NCBI RefSeq assembly: GCF_002893765.1
Contig: NZ_CP025938.1
Location: 248,001 to 312,000 of the forward strand
Length of the DNA stretch: 64,000 bases
Reading direction: 5' to 3'
Origin: Tamlana carrageenivorans
Lineage (GTDB): Bacteria; Bacteroidota; Bacteroidia; Flavobacteriales; Flavobacteriaceae
The notes under the pieces are model-generated. The model was not told the origin of the DNA. It made no database searches and was given only the letters and a program-made list of their open reading frames with translations. Positions 18,331-26,680 of this stretch are shown here, in pieces. The stretch's first letter is position 1. The number at the start of each line of letters is the position of its first letter. The position numbers were made by a program, and so were the translations under genes.

Positions 18331-18996
18331 TTACTCTGCTAATATAATTTTCGGTAAATTCATGTTAAACCACCTGTATTTATTAATAATCATGATATGT
18401 GTGCCCTCAGGGATACTAACACAATTGTTAATGTATTGGATTGGAAAAACAGGATCGTTATCGCCATGTATGTGTATCAAATCTGGATCGTAGGACTCTT
18501 GATTCCAACACACCATTTCTTTTATAGCCCAACTTAAATATTTAGGATCATTAACCGAAAGATAATTTTTATACAAGGCCAAACGCTTGGTGACTTCCTT
18601 TCCGAAGGCGTATTTTTCTAAAACATCAATCTTACCAGCTAATTGGGTGGGCACGATTTTATAAGCCCCCGTGGTTCGGGCTAACTGCATGGTTTTTGGT
18701 AATTCAAATTTACTTTTAACGCTTGAAACTATTATAAGTTTTCTCAAATGAATATGCTTACTCATTTCTTGAACCAAAACACCTCCAAAGGAAACGCCTA
18801 TTAAAACCGGATTTTCATGCTTTATGTTGTTAGTCATTCGTAAAGCATAATTGGAAACAGGCTCATCTTTTAAGGGCAATATCCATTCTAAAAAATGCAT
18901 TTGAAAAGTATCGCTTGGCAGGTCGATGTACTCAAAAATTTTTGAGCTAGCAGCCATCCCCGGCATGAAGTAAACAGGTATTAACTTCTGAATCAT
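18331..18996 (-). CDS. Alpha/beta hydrolase
   Basis: 221 residues, no signal peptide. Features of the fold are an early VYFMPGMAASSKIF oxyanion-type loop, the nucleophile elbow GVSFGG with Ser69, an acid in IHGDNDPVFP and a His in PEGTHIMII. This gives a complete Ser-Asp-His triad. Substrate unknown: esterase-like is the safest reading. Same strand as, and 36 bp before, the transglycosylase, so probably cotranscribed. Confidence 0.8.
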   Translation of the reverse strand: MIQKLIPVYFMPGMAASSKIFEYIDLPSDTFQMHFLEWILPLKDEPVSNYALRMTNNIKHENPVLIGVSFGGVLVQEMSKHIHLRKLIIVSSVKSKFELPKTMQLARTTGAYKIVPTQLAGKIDVLEKYAFGKEVTKRLALYKNYLSVNDPKYLSWAIKEMVCWNQESYDPDLIHIHGDNDPVFPIQYINNCVSIPEGTHIMIINKYRWFNMNLPKIILAE

Positions 18997-19041
18997 AAGG
19001 TATTAACTTTTAATTTACTTTTACTTAACAATAATTTTTCG

Positions 19042-19049
19042 TACTTTTG
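19042..19049 (+). promoter_or_regulatory. TAnnTTTG -7 box before the GNAT-like gene
   Basis: TACTTTTG, followed by CAC as in many flavobacterial starts, 62 bp before the ATG at 19112. A TTTT stands at the -33 spacing. Confidence 0.5.
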
Positions 19050-19111
19050 CACAAAGTTACAGTAACAACTCCCTCGCTAGACTAACAATCCGAAATATAA
19101 ATTTAGACAAA

Positions 19112-19408
19112 ATGGTGGAAGCTGCAGAATTAATTGACAATGATTTTTTACGTCAATATGAACTTAAGATTGATGATCATTTGGCGAAAATTGAATACTC
19201 CTTACAAGAACGAAAAATTTTTTTAACCAAATTAGTAATTCCCGAAAGCATTACCAATGACGATTTTAAAAAAGAATTTTTAGCCCTTGTTTTCGATCAA
19301 ATTCAGGAACGAAATTTAAGCGTGGTACCTACAAGTCCAGAAATCGCTAAATTCATGAGAAGTAACAGAAAGTACAAACGTATGCTTCCCGTAGGTGTAA
19401 GAATTTAA
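19112..19408 (+). CDS. Small GNAT-like N-acetyltransferase (YidJ/COG2388 type)
   Basis: 98 residues, matching the very short COG2388 acetyltransferase-like proteins. The pattern is YELKIDDHLAKIEYSLQERKIFLTK (two strands), then VIPESITNDDFKKEFLALVF (the helix), then VVPTSPEIAKFMRSNRKYK. Usual length for this family. The acceptor is unknown. It stands alone between divergent and convergent neighbours and ends at a bidirectional terminator. Confidence 0.75.
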   Translation: MVEAAELIDNDFLRQYELKIDDHLAKIEYSLQERKIFLTKLVIPESITNDDFKKEFLALVFDQIQERNLSVVPTSPEIAKFMRSNRKYKRMLPVGVRI

Positions 19409-19436
19409 TAGCATCTTTAAATCGCCATAAAATAAG

Positions 19437-19467
19437 AAGCTGTCTCCAACCCGAGGCAGCTTTTTTT
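19437..19467. terminator. Bidirectional terminator between COG2388 gene and mtaB
   Basis: AAGCTGTCTC (positions 19437-19446) pairs with GAGGCAGCTT (19453-19462) through one G-U pair. A T run follows. Convergent genes lie on both sides. Confidence 0.85.
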
Positions 19468-19468
19468 A

Positions 19469-20797
19469 TTAGACATTATTTAACTCCTTAACAAAATTAA
19501 AACGCACTAACCCATCGTCATCGATTTCAGTAAGTACCACATCATGAAGTGTGTTTACCAATTCTGGGTTCCAAGGCGCCTTAACCTTAACGTAATTTTC
19601 GGTAAAACCATGAATATAGCCTTCCTTATTTTCACTTTCAAACAATACCGTTCTTTGCGTCCCTAACTGACTTTCATAAAAAGCGCGACGTTTTTTAACC
19701 GATAACCCTCTAAGCATCTTACTACGTTTGGATCGCACATTATTAGGTACCACACCATCCATATCTACAGCCTCGGTATTATCACGCTCTGAATACGTGA
19801 ACACATGTAAATAAGAAATATCTAGTGTACTTAAAAAAGTATAGGTTTCTAAAAAGAGTTCGTCGGTTTCTCCTGGAAAACCAACAATAACATCCACACC
19901 TATACAAGCATGAGGCATAACTTCTTTAATTTTTGAGACACGATCTACATACAATTCACGCATGTAGCGACGTTTCATTTTTTTAAGAATTTCGTTAGAA
20001 CCAGACTGCAAAGGCACATGAAAATGAGGTACAAAAGCTCTAGATTTAGAGACCAAATCGATGGTTTCATTTTTTAGTAAATTGGGTTCTATAGATGAAA
20101 TTCTTAAACGCTCAATACCTTCTACCTGATCCAGTTCGGTAACCAAATCTAAAAAAGTATGTTCGTGTTTTTTATTTCCAAATTCACCTTTCCCGTAGTC
20201 ACCTATATTAACACCAGTTAACACGATTTCCTTAATATTTTGCTCCGAAATTTCACGTGCATTTTTTAACACGTTGGTCATGGTATCACTTCTAGAAATA
20301 CCTCGAGCTAAAGGAATGGTACAATAAGTACATTTATAGTCGCAACCATCTTGAACTTTTAAAAAAGCTCGGGTTCGATCGCCAACGGAATAGGACCCCA
20401 CATAAAAATCGGCTTCTTCAATTTCGCAAGAATGCACTTCTCCAAAATCATTTTTAGACAAATCGTTAAGGTAATCGGTAATTTTAAATTTCTCTGAAGC
20501 ACCAAGCACCAAATCAACACCATGAACATCGGCTAATTCTTGAGGCTTTAACTGGGCATAACAACCAACAGCTGCTACAAAGGCATTTTCATTAATCTTT
20601 TGCGCTTGTTTTACGATGGTTTTAAATCGTTTATCGGCATTTTCAGTCACCGAGCAGGTGTTAATCACATAAATATCAGCTTTTTCAGAAAAATCAACCC
20701 TATCAAAACCTTCTTTACTAAAATCTCTGGCAATGGTAGAGGTTTCTGAAAAATTTAATTTACAACCTAAAGTATAAAATGCGACTTTCTTATTCAT
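19469..20797 (-). CDS. mtaB: tRNA ms2t6A37 methylthiotransferase MtaB
   Basis: A radical-SAM methylthiotransferase that adds the 2-methylthio group to t6A37 in ANN-reading tRNAs. 442 residues. The N-terminal MTTase domain has cluster cysteines C12 (TLGCKLN), C48 (NTCSVT) and C79 (VGCYAQ). The radical-SAM motif CDYKCTYC gives C152, C156 and C159. A C-terminal TRAM domain follows. The TLGCKLN opening and length distinguish MtaB from MiaB and RimO. Promoter box at 20927-20934 gives a leader of about 125 nt containing a small hairpin repeat. Confidence 0.94.
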   Translation of the reverse strand: MNKKVAFYTLGCKLNFSETSTIARDFSKEGFDRVDFSEKADIYVINTCSVTENADKRFKTIVKQAQKINENAFVAAVGCYAQLKPQELADVHGVDLVLGASEKFKITDYLNDLSKNDFGEVHSCEIEEADFYVGSYSVGDRTRAFLKVQDGCDYKCTYCTIPLARGISRSDTMTNVLKNAREISEQNIKEIVLTGVNIGDYGKGEFGNKKHEHTFLDLVTELDQVEGIERLRISSIEPNLLKNETIDLVSKSRAFVPHFHVPLQSGSNEILKKMKRRYMRELYVDRVSKIKEVMPHACIGVDVIVGFPGETDELFLETYTFLSTLDISYLHVFTYSERDNTEAVDMDGVVPNNVRSKRSKMLRGLSVKKRRAFYESQLGTQRTVLFESENKEGYIHGFTENYVKVKAPWNPELVNTLHDVVLTEIDDDGLVRFNFVKELNNV

Positions 20798-20810
20798 GGT
20801 ATTTTGTCAC

Positions 20811-20826
20811 CTTGAATTTGCTTCAA
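20811..20826. repeat. Small hairpin repeat in the mtaB leader
   Basis: CTTGAA (20811-20816) pairs with TTCAAG (20821-20826) inside GTCACCTTGAATTTGCTTCA. It resembles a dispersed repeat that I recall from many Bacteroidota genomes, of the form GTCACCCTGAA...TTCAGGGTCT. Copy number cannot be judged from one window. Confidence 0.4.
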
Positions 20827-20926
20827 GATCTTTTAAAAATTATCTTTACCTTTTCTCATACAAGAACAAAAAGAAAGTATTCATTGCGATGCATGACACA
20901 ACTAAAGTTCAAAAAATATGAGGGTG

Positions 20927-20934
20927 CAAATTTA
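20927..20934 (-). promoter_or_regulatory. TAnnTTTG -7 box for mtaB
   Basis: TAAATTTG then CACCC on the minus strand, with TTTA 19 nt upstream (20954-20957) in place of TTTG. The -33 element overlaps the start of the divergent solute-binding gene. Confidence 0.55.
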
Positions 20935-20949
20935 CAACTAATTAGTTAT

Positions 20950-22572
20950 ATGATAAAACCTAAACTTAAACAAATAACAAGCTATTTATCAATTACTTAC
21001 CTCACCCTTTTCTTTTTATCTTGTAAGACCGACCATAACATCAATAGAGATCACTTGGTATTTCGATACAACGAATATGCTAATATCAATACTTTAGACC
21101 CCGCTTTTTCAAGAACATTGCAAGATAACTCGGTTTGTAATCAGCTTTTTAACGGCTTGGTTCAACTGGATGACGAACTCAATATTCTACCTTGTATTGC
21201 TAAAAGCTGGACCATTTCGGAGGATGGCATGACCTACCAATTTAACCTGCGTCAAGATGTATGGTTTCATAACCATGAACTATTCGGCAAAGACTCCACA
21301 AGAAGAGTTGTAGCCCACGATTTCAAATACAGTCTTAATCGACTTAGAGATGAAAAAATTGCCTCACCAGGCAGTTGGGTGTTAAACAAAGTTGATAATT
21401 TTGAAGCCATTAACGACAGTATTTTTGAAATTAAACTAACGCAACCTTTCCCTGCTTTTATTGGACTTTTAACCATGAAGTACTGCTCGGTCATTCCGCA
21501 TGAAGTTGCCGATTTTTATGGTTCTGAATTTAGAAGTCACCCCATTGGCACAGGCCCTTTTAAGTTTAAGCGCTGGGAAGAAAACATCAAACTTGTTTTT
21601 AGAAAAAATCACAATTACTTTGAAACCGACCAACAAGGCCGAAAACTGCCATATCTAGAAGCTGTGGCCATTACCTTTCTTCCAGACAAACAAAGTGAAT
21701 TTTTGCAGTTTGCCCAAGGCAACATTGATTATGTTTCGGGGTTAGACGCCTCTTATAAAGATGAAATATTAACCGCAAACGGAAAACTTCAAAAACAATA
21801 TGCCGAATCGGTAAACATGATTCGAGGCCCCTACTTAAACACGGAATATTTAGGTTTTTATTTAGACTCTGAAACCCCAGAAATACAATCGGAACTCATA
21901 AGAAAGGCTATAAATTACGGTTTTGACCGAAAAAAAATGATTGTTTATTTAAGAAACGGTATAGGTACTCCTGCCAACGGCGGTTTTATCCCTATGGGTT
22001 TGCCGGGTTATAACAAAACAATTGGCTACAATTACCAACCGGAAAAGGCCAAAAAATTAGTATCTCAATTTATAGCCGAAACGGGAATTACCAACCCTAA
22101 AATAACCTTAGTAACGACTAGAAACTACCTGAGTTTTTGTGAATTTATTCAACGAGAATTGGAAAAAACAGGATTAAATATACATGTTGATGTGATGCCT
22201 GAAGCCTCTCTGCGTTCGGCGCGGTCTAACGGTAAGGTGGATATGTTTAGAAGTTCATGGATAGCCGATTATTTAGATGCCGAAAACTACTTATCCATTT
22301 TCTACAGTAAAAACTTTGCTCCTCATGGATCCAATTATTTTCATTTTAAAAATGACACATTCGATCAATTGTACAATAAAGCTTTTACAATAACCGATAT
22401 TGAAGAAAGGAAAAGAATTTACACGACTATGGATTCCATAGCTATGGATAAAGCTCTTATGGTACCGTTATATTACGATGAAGTGATTCGTTTTACGAGA
22501 AAAAATGTAGAAGGTCTAGATGTAAACCCTATCAATTTACTCGACCTTAAATTTGTAAAAAAGACATTCTAA
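20950..22572 (+). CDS. Peptide/nickel-type ABC solute-binding lipoprotein (SBP_bac_5)
   Basis: 540 residues starting at MIKPKLKQITSYL. The frame runs back to 20779 but only through mtaB leader sequence. Lipobox TLFFLSC puts the lipidated Cys at residue 25. The SBP_bac_5 domain starts with LDPAFSRTLQDNSVCNQLF and has LVQLDDELNILPCIAKSW and YQFNLRQDVWFHN. Binds oligopeptides or similar in the periplasm. No permease or ATPase is nearby, so it is an orphan binding protein. Its stop codon overlaps that of the convergent YhhN-like gene by 4 nt. Confidence 0.88.
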   Translation: MIKPKLKQITSYLSITYLTLFFLSCKTDHNINRDHLVFRYNEYANINTLDPAFSRTLQDNSVCNQLFNGLVQLDDELNILPCIAKSWTISEDGMTYQFNLRQDVWFHNHELFGKDSTRRVVAHDFKYSLNRLRDEKIASPGSWVLNKVDNFEAINDSIFEIKLTQPFPAFIGLLTMKYCSVIPHEVADFYGSEFRSHPIGTGPFKFKRWEENIKLVFRKNHNYFETDQQGRKLPYLEAVAITFLPDKQSEFLQFAQGNIDYVSGLDASYKDEILTANGKLQKQYAESVNMIRGPYLNTEYLGFYLDSETPEIQSELIRKAINYGFDRKKMIVYLRNGIGTPANGGFIPMGLPGYNKTIGYNYQPEKAKKLVSQFIAETGITNPKITLVTTRNYLSFCEFIQRELEKTGLNIHVDVMPEASLRSARSNGKVDMFRSSWIADYLDAENYLSIFYSKNFAPHGSNYFHFKNDTFDQLYNKAFTITDIEERKRIYTTMDSIAMDKALMVPLYYDEVIRFTRKNVEGLDVNPINLLDLKFVKKTF

Positions 22573-23258
22573 ACATCTTGCAATCGCTTCTCAATAACCA
22601 CCCCGTGCACCATTAAATAAACACCTGTGGCATAAAAAAACATGATACTAAAATCCTTATATGGCACATCTGTTTTAAAGGTTTTAATAACCATAATACC
22701 TTCGGAAATCATATAACATATCACACCAAAAAACACCAATAAATAACTTTTTCGATCGACCACCTCTTTACGTAAGTAAGCAAACTGACAGAGTAGTAAT
22801 GAAATAAAATAACTAATTAACGTAGGTAGAAAAAAATCTCCTAAATCTTCATAAATAAAACTCACTAATCCAACGGTGTAAATAAAAATGACCACAGAAA
22901 AAGGAATTAAGGGACGTACTTTAAAGTCTGCCTTATGAGAAAAGCGAAAACATAAAAACAATTTTGCCACAGAATAAATAAACAAGCTACTTATTAAAAG
23001 AAATATGTTTTCGTGGTCGATAATTAAAAAATCGGCTATAAAAAAACAAACTAAGGCAAGCATAGTCCAAAGAAAATTATGCTTTAAAGCAGCCTTTTTA
23101 TTAAAAAAATAGTACGCGATAAGAAGCCCTAAAACCCAGGGTTTCGACAGATACCGATAGGGAAATGCTGGAAGATTAATTTTCACAGCCGTATCAATTA
23201 TCAATACTATAAAGAATAAGATCGCAAATTTATTTTTATCTCGTATGATATGCAGCAT
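22569..23258 (-). CDS. YhhN/TMEM86-like membrane protein, copy 1
   Basis: 229 residues, almost wholly hydrophobic, about eight membrane helices. Resembles the YhhN family (lysoplasmalogenase-like in animals) in the pattern YRYLSKPWVLGLL, FFIADFLI and YSVAKLFLCFRFSHKADFK. The bacterial function is not established. It is a clear paralogue of the next gene upstream on the same strand (23438-24133), with blocks such as LISYFISLLLCQFAYLR and EVVDRKSYL identical in both. The 179-bp spacer between the two holds no other gene. Confidence 0.7.
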   Translation of the reverse strand: MLHIIRDKNKFAILFFIVLIIDTAVKINLPAFPYRYLSKPWVLGLLIAYYFFNKKAALKHNFLWTMLALVCFFIADFLIIDHENIFLLISSLFIYSVAKLFLCFRFSHKADFKVRPLIPFSVVIFIYTVGLVSFIYEDLGDFFLPTLISYFISLLLCQFAYLRKEVVDRKSYLLVFFGVICYMISEGIMVIKTFKTDVPYKDFSIMFFYATGVYLMVHGVVIEKRLQDV

Positions 23259-23437
23259 AACATTTAATTTCGTTCTCTTTTTTATAAAACCTAAATAATA
23301 TTAGTCTCTATTTTTTTTTGTGAATTACAAAAGCAAAATCTTAATGGTAAGTACTCATTCCTACAACGCTAATCTTGTTGTTTAAATTATGGAAATAAAT
23401 TTTATTTTTAATGAGTAATAACTTTAGTGAAAGTAAT

Positions 23438-24133
23438 TTAAAAATAACTTTCTGGCTCTATCCTTTTTTCTATAATCATGCCGTGCACAATTAAATATAT
23501 TCCCGTAGCATAGAAAAACATAATTGAAAAATCTTGATAGAGCACATCCGTTTTAAACGTATTTATAATCGTTATGCCTTCAGAAACCATATAACACAAG
23601 ACACCTGATAACACGAAAAGATAACTCTTTCTATCTACAACCTCTATTCTTAGGTAAGCAAACTGACACAAGAGTAATGATATAAAATAGCTGATAAGTG
23701 CAAAAATGAAATAACTCCCTAATCCGTCATGTATATATAAAATCAACAGCGCAGTGTAAACAAATATTACGATGGAAAACGGAATTAAGCGACTAACTTT
23801 AAAATCGGATTTATGTGAAAACCGAAAGCAGAGAAATATTTTTGCAAAGGTATAAACTACAAAGCTAGAAACTAACAACACTTGATTTGCCCTATTAATA
23901 ATGAGTAAATCGGCTATAAAAAAACTACATAATGCCAACATAACCCAAAAAAAGTTACGATTCTCTGAAGGGGAATAGTTGTAGTAATAATAAAAAACAA
24001 TTAGCAATATGGTTGGCGGTTTTGATATAAAACGGTATGGCCAGGGTAAATTCGTTTTAACAAAAGTATCGATGAGTAGCATTACGAAAAAAAGCAAGGC
24101 GAACTTTTTTTTATCCTTAAGTATGGTTAACAT
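23438..24133 (-). CDS. YhhN/TMEM86-like membrane protein, copy 2
   Basis: 231 residues, about eight membrane helices, roughly two thirds identical by eye to the product of 22569-23258. Shared blocks include FCFRFSH-type IFLCFRFSHKSDFKV, SYFISLLLCQFAYLR and DFSIMFFYATGIYL. The loops differ most near residues 45-60 (YYYYNYSPSENRNF here). This is a tandem duplication old enough to have diverged. Enzymatic role as lysoplasmalogenase is possible but unproven. Confidence 0.7.
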   Translation of the reverse strand: MLTILKDKKKFALLFFVMLLIDTFVKTNLPWPYRFISKPPTILLIVFYYYYNYSPSENRNFFWVMLALCSFFIADLLIINRANQVLLVSSFVVYTFAKIFLCFRFSHKSDFKVSRLIPFSIVIFVYTALLILYIHDGLGSYFIFALISYFISLLLCQFAYLRIEVVDRKSYLFVLSGVLCYMVSEGITIINTFKTDVLYQDFSIMFFYATGIYLIVHGMIIEKRIEPESYF

Positions 24134-24301
24134 AACATTTCTATTAGGGAAGTGGGACGTGGGTAAAACTACAAAACTCCATTCATTTTAACCCTGCTCA
24201 AAATACAAAAAAATGCTAATCTATTAATTAAATAAGCTCCCTGATTTATGAATACACATTAACAAAACCTTTTCCTACAACTTAAACACCAAATAAAGGT
24301 G

Positions 24302-25477
24302 CTAATCCCGTCTAAACTTTTTAGAAACTTCAAATACATGCTCTAAAATTGCCATGTCTTGTTCGGTAAGGTCTATATTTCTTCTGGACATCACTACTTT
24401 AGCAACTTCAAAAGCCTTTTTGGTTAAATAAGTCGTAAAGCCACTACTCCCACCCCAACTAAAACTAGGCACAAAGTTTCTTGGAAATCCGCTTCCAAAA
24501 ATATTAGCGCTCACTCCTATTACCGTACCGGTATTAAACATGGTATTAATACCACATTTACTGTGATCGCCCATCATAAGTCCGCAAAACTGCAATCCTG
24601 TTTTTGCAAAACTCTCGGTTTGATAGTCCCATAAGCGCACTTCGGCATAATTATTTTTTAAATTAGAATTATTGGTATCGGCGCCAAGATTACACCATTC
24701 CCCTAATACCGAATTCCCTAAAAAGCCATCATGCCCTTTGTTAGAATATCCAAATAAAACAGAATTATTTATTTCACCCCCTACTTTGCTATATGGTCCA
24801 ACCGTTGTTGGTCCGTATATTTTAGCACCCATTTTCACTGTGGCATGGTCGCATAAAGCAAAAGGTCCTCTAATAATAGCACCTTCCATAATTTCGGTGT
24901 TTTTACCGATATAAATAGGACCATTAGAGGCGTTCAAAGTAACAAACTCTAGACGTGCACCATCTTCAATAAAAATATTTTCTGGAGCAATAATATGGTT
25001 ACTAGAGGGAATGGGTTGGGATTTTCTTCCTTCGGTAATGAGATCAAAATCTTCCTGAATCGCCTCGCCGTTTTTCGAAAAAATGTCCCAAGTATGATTA
25101 ATCTGAATGGTTTCTGCTTCAAACTCTATCGCTTCATAAACATCAAAATCAATATCCTCTTGCTCTTCTTTCACAAAAAAAGCTATCACATCCTCACCAT
25201 TAAAAATCGCCTGATTCTCTTGAAGTTCTTTAATCATTTCTACCAACTCTAGACTTGGAAGATATGAGGCATTAATCATCACATTGTCTTCCATTTCAAC
25301 CATTGGAAACTTATCAGACAAATAATCTTCCGTTACCGTCGTACTGGTACAATCTAAAAAGGATTCCCACTTCTCTCGAATGGTTAAAATACCAACACGA
25401 ATATCAGCAACAGGTCTTGTATAAGTAAAAGGTAACAGGTTGTTACGGGAAGGGCCATCAAAAAGAATGTAGTTCAT
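24302..25477 (-). CDS. GlmU-like protein with left-handed beta-helix
   Basis: 391 residues. The N-terminal part (MNYILFDGPSRNNLLPFTYT) is a reduced nucleotidyltransferase-like domain of the NTP_transf_4 type. From about residue 165 there is a hexapeptide-repeat beta-helix: IFIEDGARLEF, PIYIGKNTEIMEGAIIRGPF and GAKIYGPTTVGPYSKVGGE. Family members are annotated as GlmU-like or putative sugar-nucleotide enzymes. The pyrophosphorylase GxGxR loop of true GlmU is absent, so the substrate is uncertain. The L31 gene lies upstream on the same strand, separated by a terminator. Confidence 0.82.
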   Translation of the reverse strand: MNYILFDGPSRNNLLPFTYTRPVADIRVGILTIREKWESFLDCTSTTVTEDYLSDKFPMVEMEDNVMINASYLPSLELVEMIKELQENQAIFNGEDVIAFFVKEEQEDIDFDVYEAIEFEAETIQINHTWDIFSKNGEAIQEDFDLITEGRKSQPIPSSNHIIAPENIFIEDGARLEFVTLNASNGPIYIGKNTEIMEGAIIRGPFALCDHATVKMGAKIYGPTTVGPYSKVGGEINNSVLFGYSNKGHDGFLGNSVLGEWCNLGADTNNSNLKNNYAEVRLWDYQTESFAKTGLQFCGLMMGDHSKCGINTMFNTGTVIGVSANIFGSGFPRNFVPSFSWGGSSGFTTYLTKKAFEVAKVVMSRRNIDLTEQDMAILEHVFEVSKKFRRD

Positions 25478-25576
25478 TTTTAGATATAAAATTAAGAGTT
25501 AGGCCTTCGAGGTTTTTTCTCCAAAGCACCTAACTCACGTTTTGTAATCCAAAAATAGCTTAATTCGGTAAATAAA

Positions 25577-25606
25577 AAAAGCCTCTCTTTAACAGAAAGG
25601 CTTTTA
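25577..25606 (-). terminator. Terminator after the L31 gene
   Basis: On the minus strand AAAAGCCT pairs with AGGCTTTT around a loop containing CTGTTAAAGAG (stem arms near 25577-25584 and 25598-25605). It is followed by a T run. Confidence 0.7.
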
Positions 25607-25627
25607 AATATATTTTTTTTGCTAAAA

Positions 25628-25879
25628 TTATTTTTTAAACTTAGCGTACTTAGTTTTGAATTTATCAATTCTACCAGCTGTATCTACTAATTTAGATTTA
25701 CCAGTGTAGAACGGGTGCGATGTTCTAGAAATCTCCATTTTTATTAATGGATACTCTACACCATCAACTTCAAGAGTTTCGTTAGTTTCTGCTGTAGACT
25801 TTGTTAAAAACACATCGTCGTTAGACATATCTTTAAATGCTACAATTCTATAATTTTCTGGATGTATCTCTTTTCTCAT
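25628..25879 (-). CDS. rpmE2: 50S ribosomal protein L31 type B
   Basis: 83 residues starting at MRKEIHPENYRIVAFKDMSN. The frame extends 13 codons further upstream but across the promoter. Type B because the zinc-binding cysteines of type A are absent. The conserved SRTSHPFYTGKSKLVDTAGR block is present. Large-subunit ribosomal protein, usually the zinc-independent variant. Confidence 0.95.
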   Translation of the reverse strand: MRKEIHPENYRIVAFKDMSNDDVFLTKSTAETNETLEVDGVEYPLIKMEISRTSHPFYTGKSKLVDTAGRIDKFKTKYAKFKK

Positions 25880-25915
25880 CGCTAAATGCTTTTTATTACT
25901 TTCAATTTTGGAGTG

Positions 25916-25946
25916 CAAATTTAGTTATTTTTTACAAACCTGCAAT
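25916..25946 (-). promoter_or_regulatory. Promoter for rpmE2
   Basis: On the minus strand ATTG (25943-25946), 19 nt, then TAAATTTG (25916-25923) and GCAC. Leader of about 33 nt to the ATG at 25879. This supports the shorter start. Confidence 0.65.
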
Positions 25947-26060
25947 ACTTTTTATATTTTTTTGACTTTTTATTTGTTTCTGTTTTAGGAACATGACGAA
26001 TTCCTTGTCAAACAAATCGTAATATCAAAATTTTTTCACAAAACAAATGTAACGTTTTAA

Positions 26061-26068
26061 TATATTTG
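26061..26068 (+). promoter_or_regulatory. TAnnTTTG -7 box before DUF4199 gene
   Basis: TATATTTG 44 bp before the ATG at 26113. No good TTTG at -33. Confidence 0.45.
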
Positions 26069-26112
26069 AATACTAAGAGAAGTCATTAAAAATTAATTAA
26101 TCAAAAAACATT

Positions 26113-26643
26113 ATGGAAAATTCTTTAAAATCAATTGCAGCAAACTACGGCCTATACCTTGGCGCTTTACTCGCTTTAATCACTATTTTAGCTTACGCAA
26201 TAGATTTAGAATTGCTTGTTGACACTTGGGTTGGTGTCTTTATTATGATAGCCATTATTGTTTTCGGAATTATTTCTGTAGCAAAAGTAAAACAGGCTCA
26301 GCAAGGCTTTGCCTCTTTTAAACAAGCCTTTACAGCTTACTTTATAACCGTGTTAATTGGATTATTAATTAGCACTTTGGTATCTTTCCTTCTATTCAAT
26401 TTTATTGACACAGATGCTACCGATATATTGAAACAAAAGACTATCGAAAAAACGGTAAGCATGTTAGAAGGCTTTAATACACCTGTTGAAGCAATCGACC
26501 AAGCTGTTACTGAAATTGAATCACAAAACCAATATTCAATAGGTAACATTCTTAAAGGTCTGTTTGGTTATCTTATGGTTTTTAGCATTGTAGGTTTAAT
26601 AGTTGCAGCAGCCATGAAAAAAAGTAACCCAGAGGCCGAATAA
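26113..26643 (+). CDS. DUF4199 membrane protein
   Basis: 176 residues with four hydrophobic helices (about 12-30, 37-55, 75-98 and 145-167). A soluble loop follows helix 3. The composition and the motif QAQQGFASFKQAFTAYFITV match DUF4199, a Bacteroidota-specific family of unknown function often found beside a GT2 glycosyltransferase, as here (37 bp downstream). Possibly a partner in lipid-linked sugar transfer, by neighbourhood only. Confidence 0.8.
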   Translation: MENSLKSIAANYGLYLGALLALITILAYAIDLELLVDTWVGVFIMIAIIVFGIISVAKVKQAQQGFASFKQAFTAYFITVLIGLLISTLVSFLLFNFIDTDATDILKQKTIEKTVSMLEGFNTPVEAIDQAVTEIESQNQYSIGNILKGLFGYLMVFSIVGLIVAAAMKKSNPEAE

Positions 26644-26649
26644 ATTCTG

Positions 26650-26657
26650 TATTTTTG
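26650..26657 (+). promoter_or_regulatory. TAnnTTTG -7 box before the GT2 gene
   Basis: TATTTTTG between the DUF4199 stop and the GT2 start (26681). It could give the glycosyltransferase its own transcript. Confidence 0.45.
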
Positions 26658-26680
26658 AAAATTATTTCGAAAATATTCAA

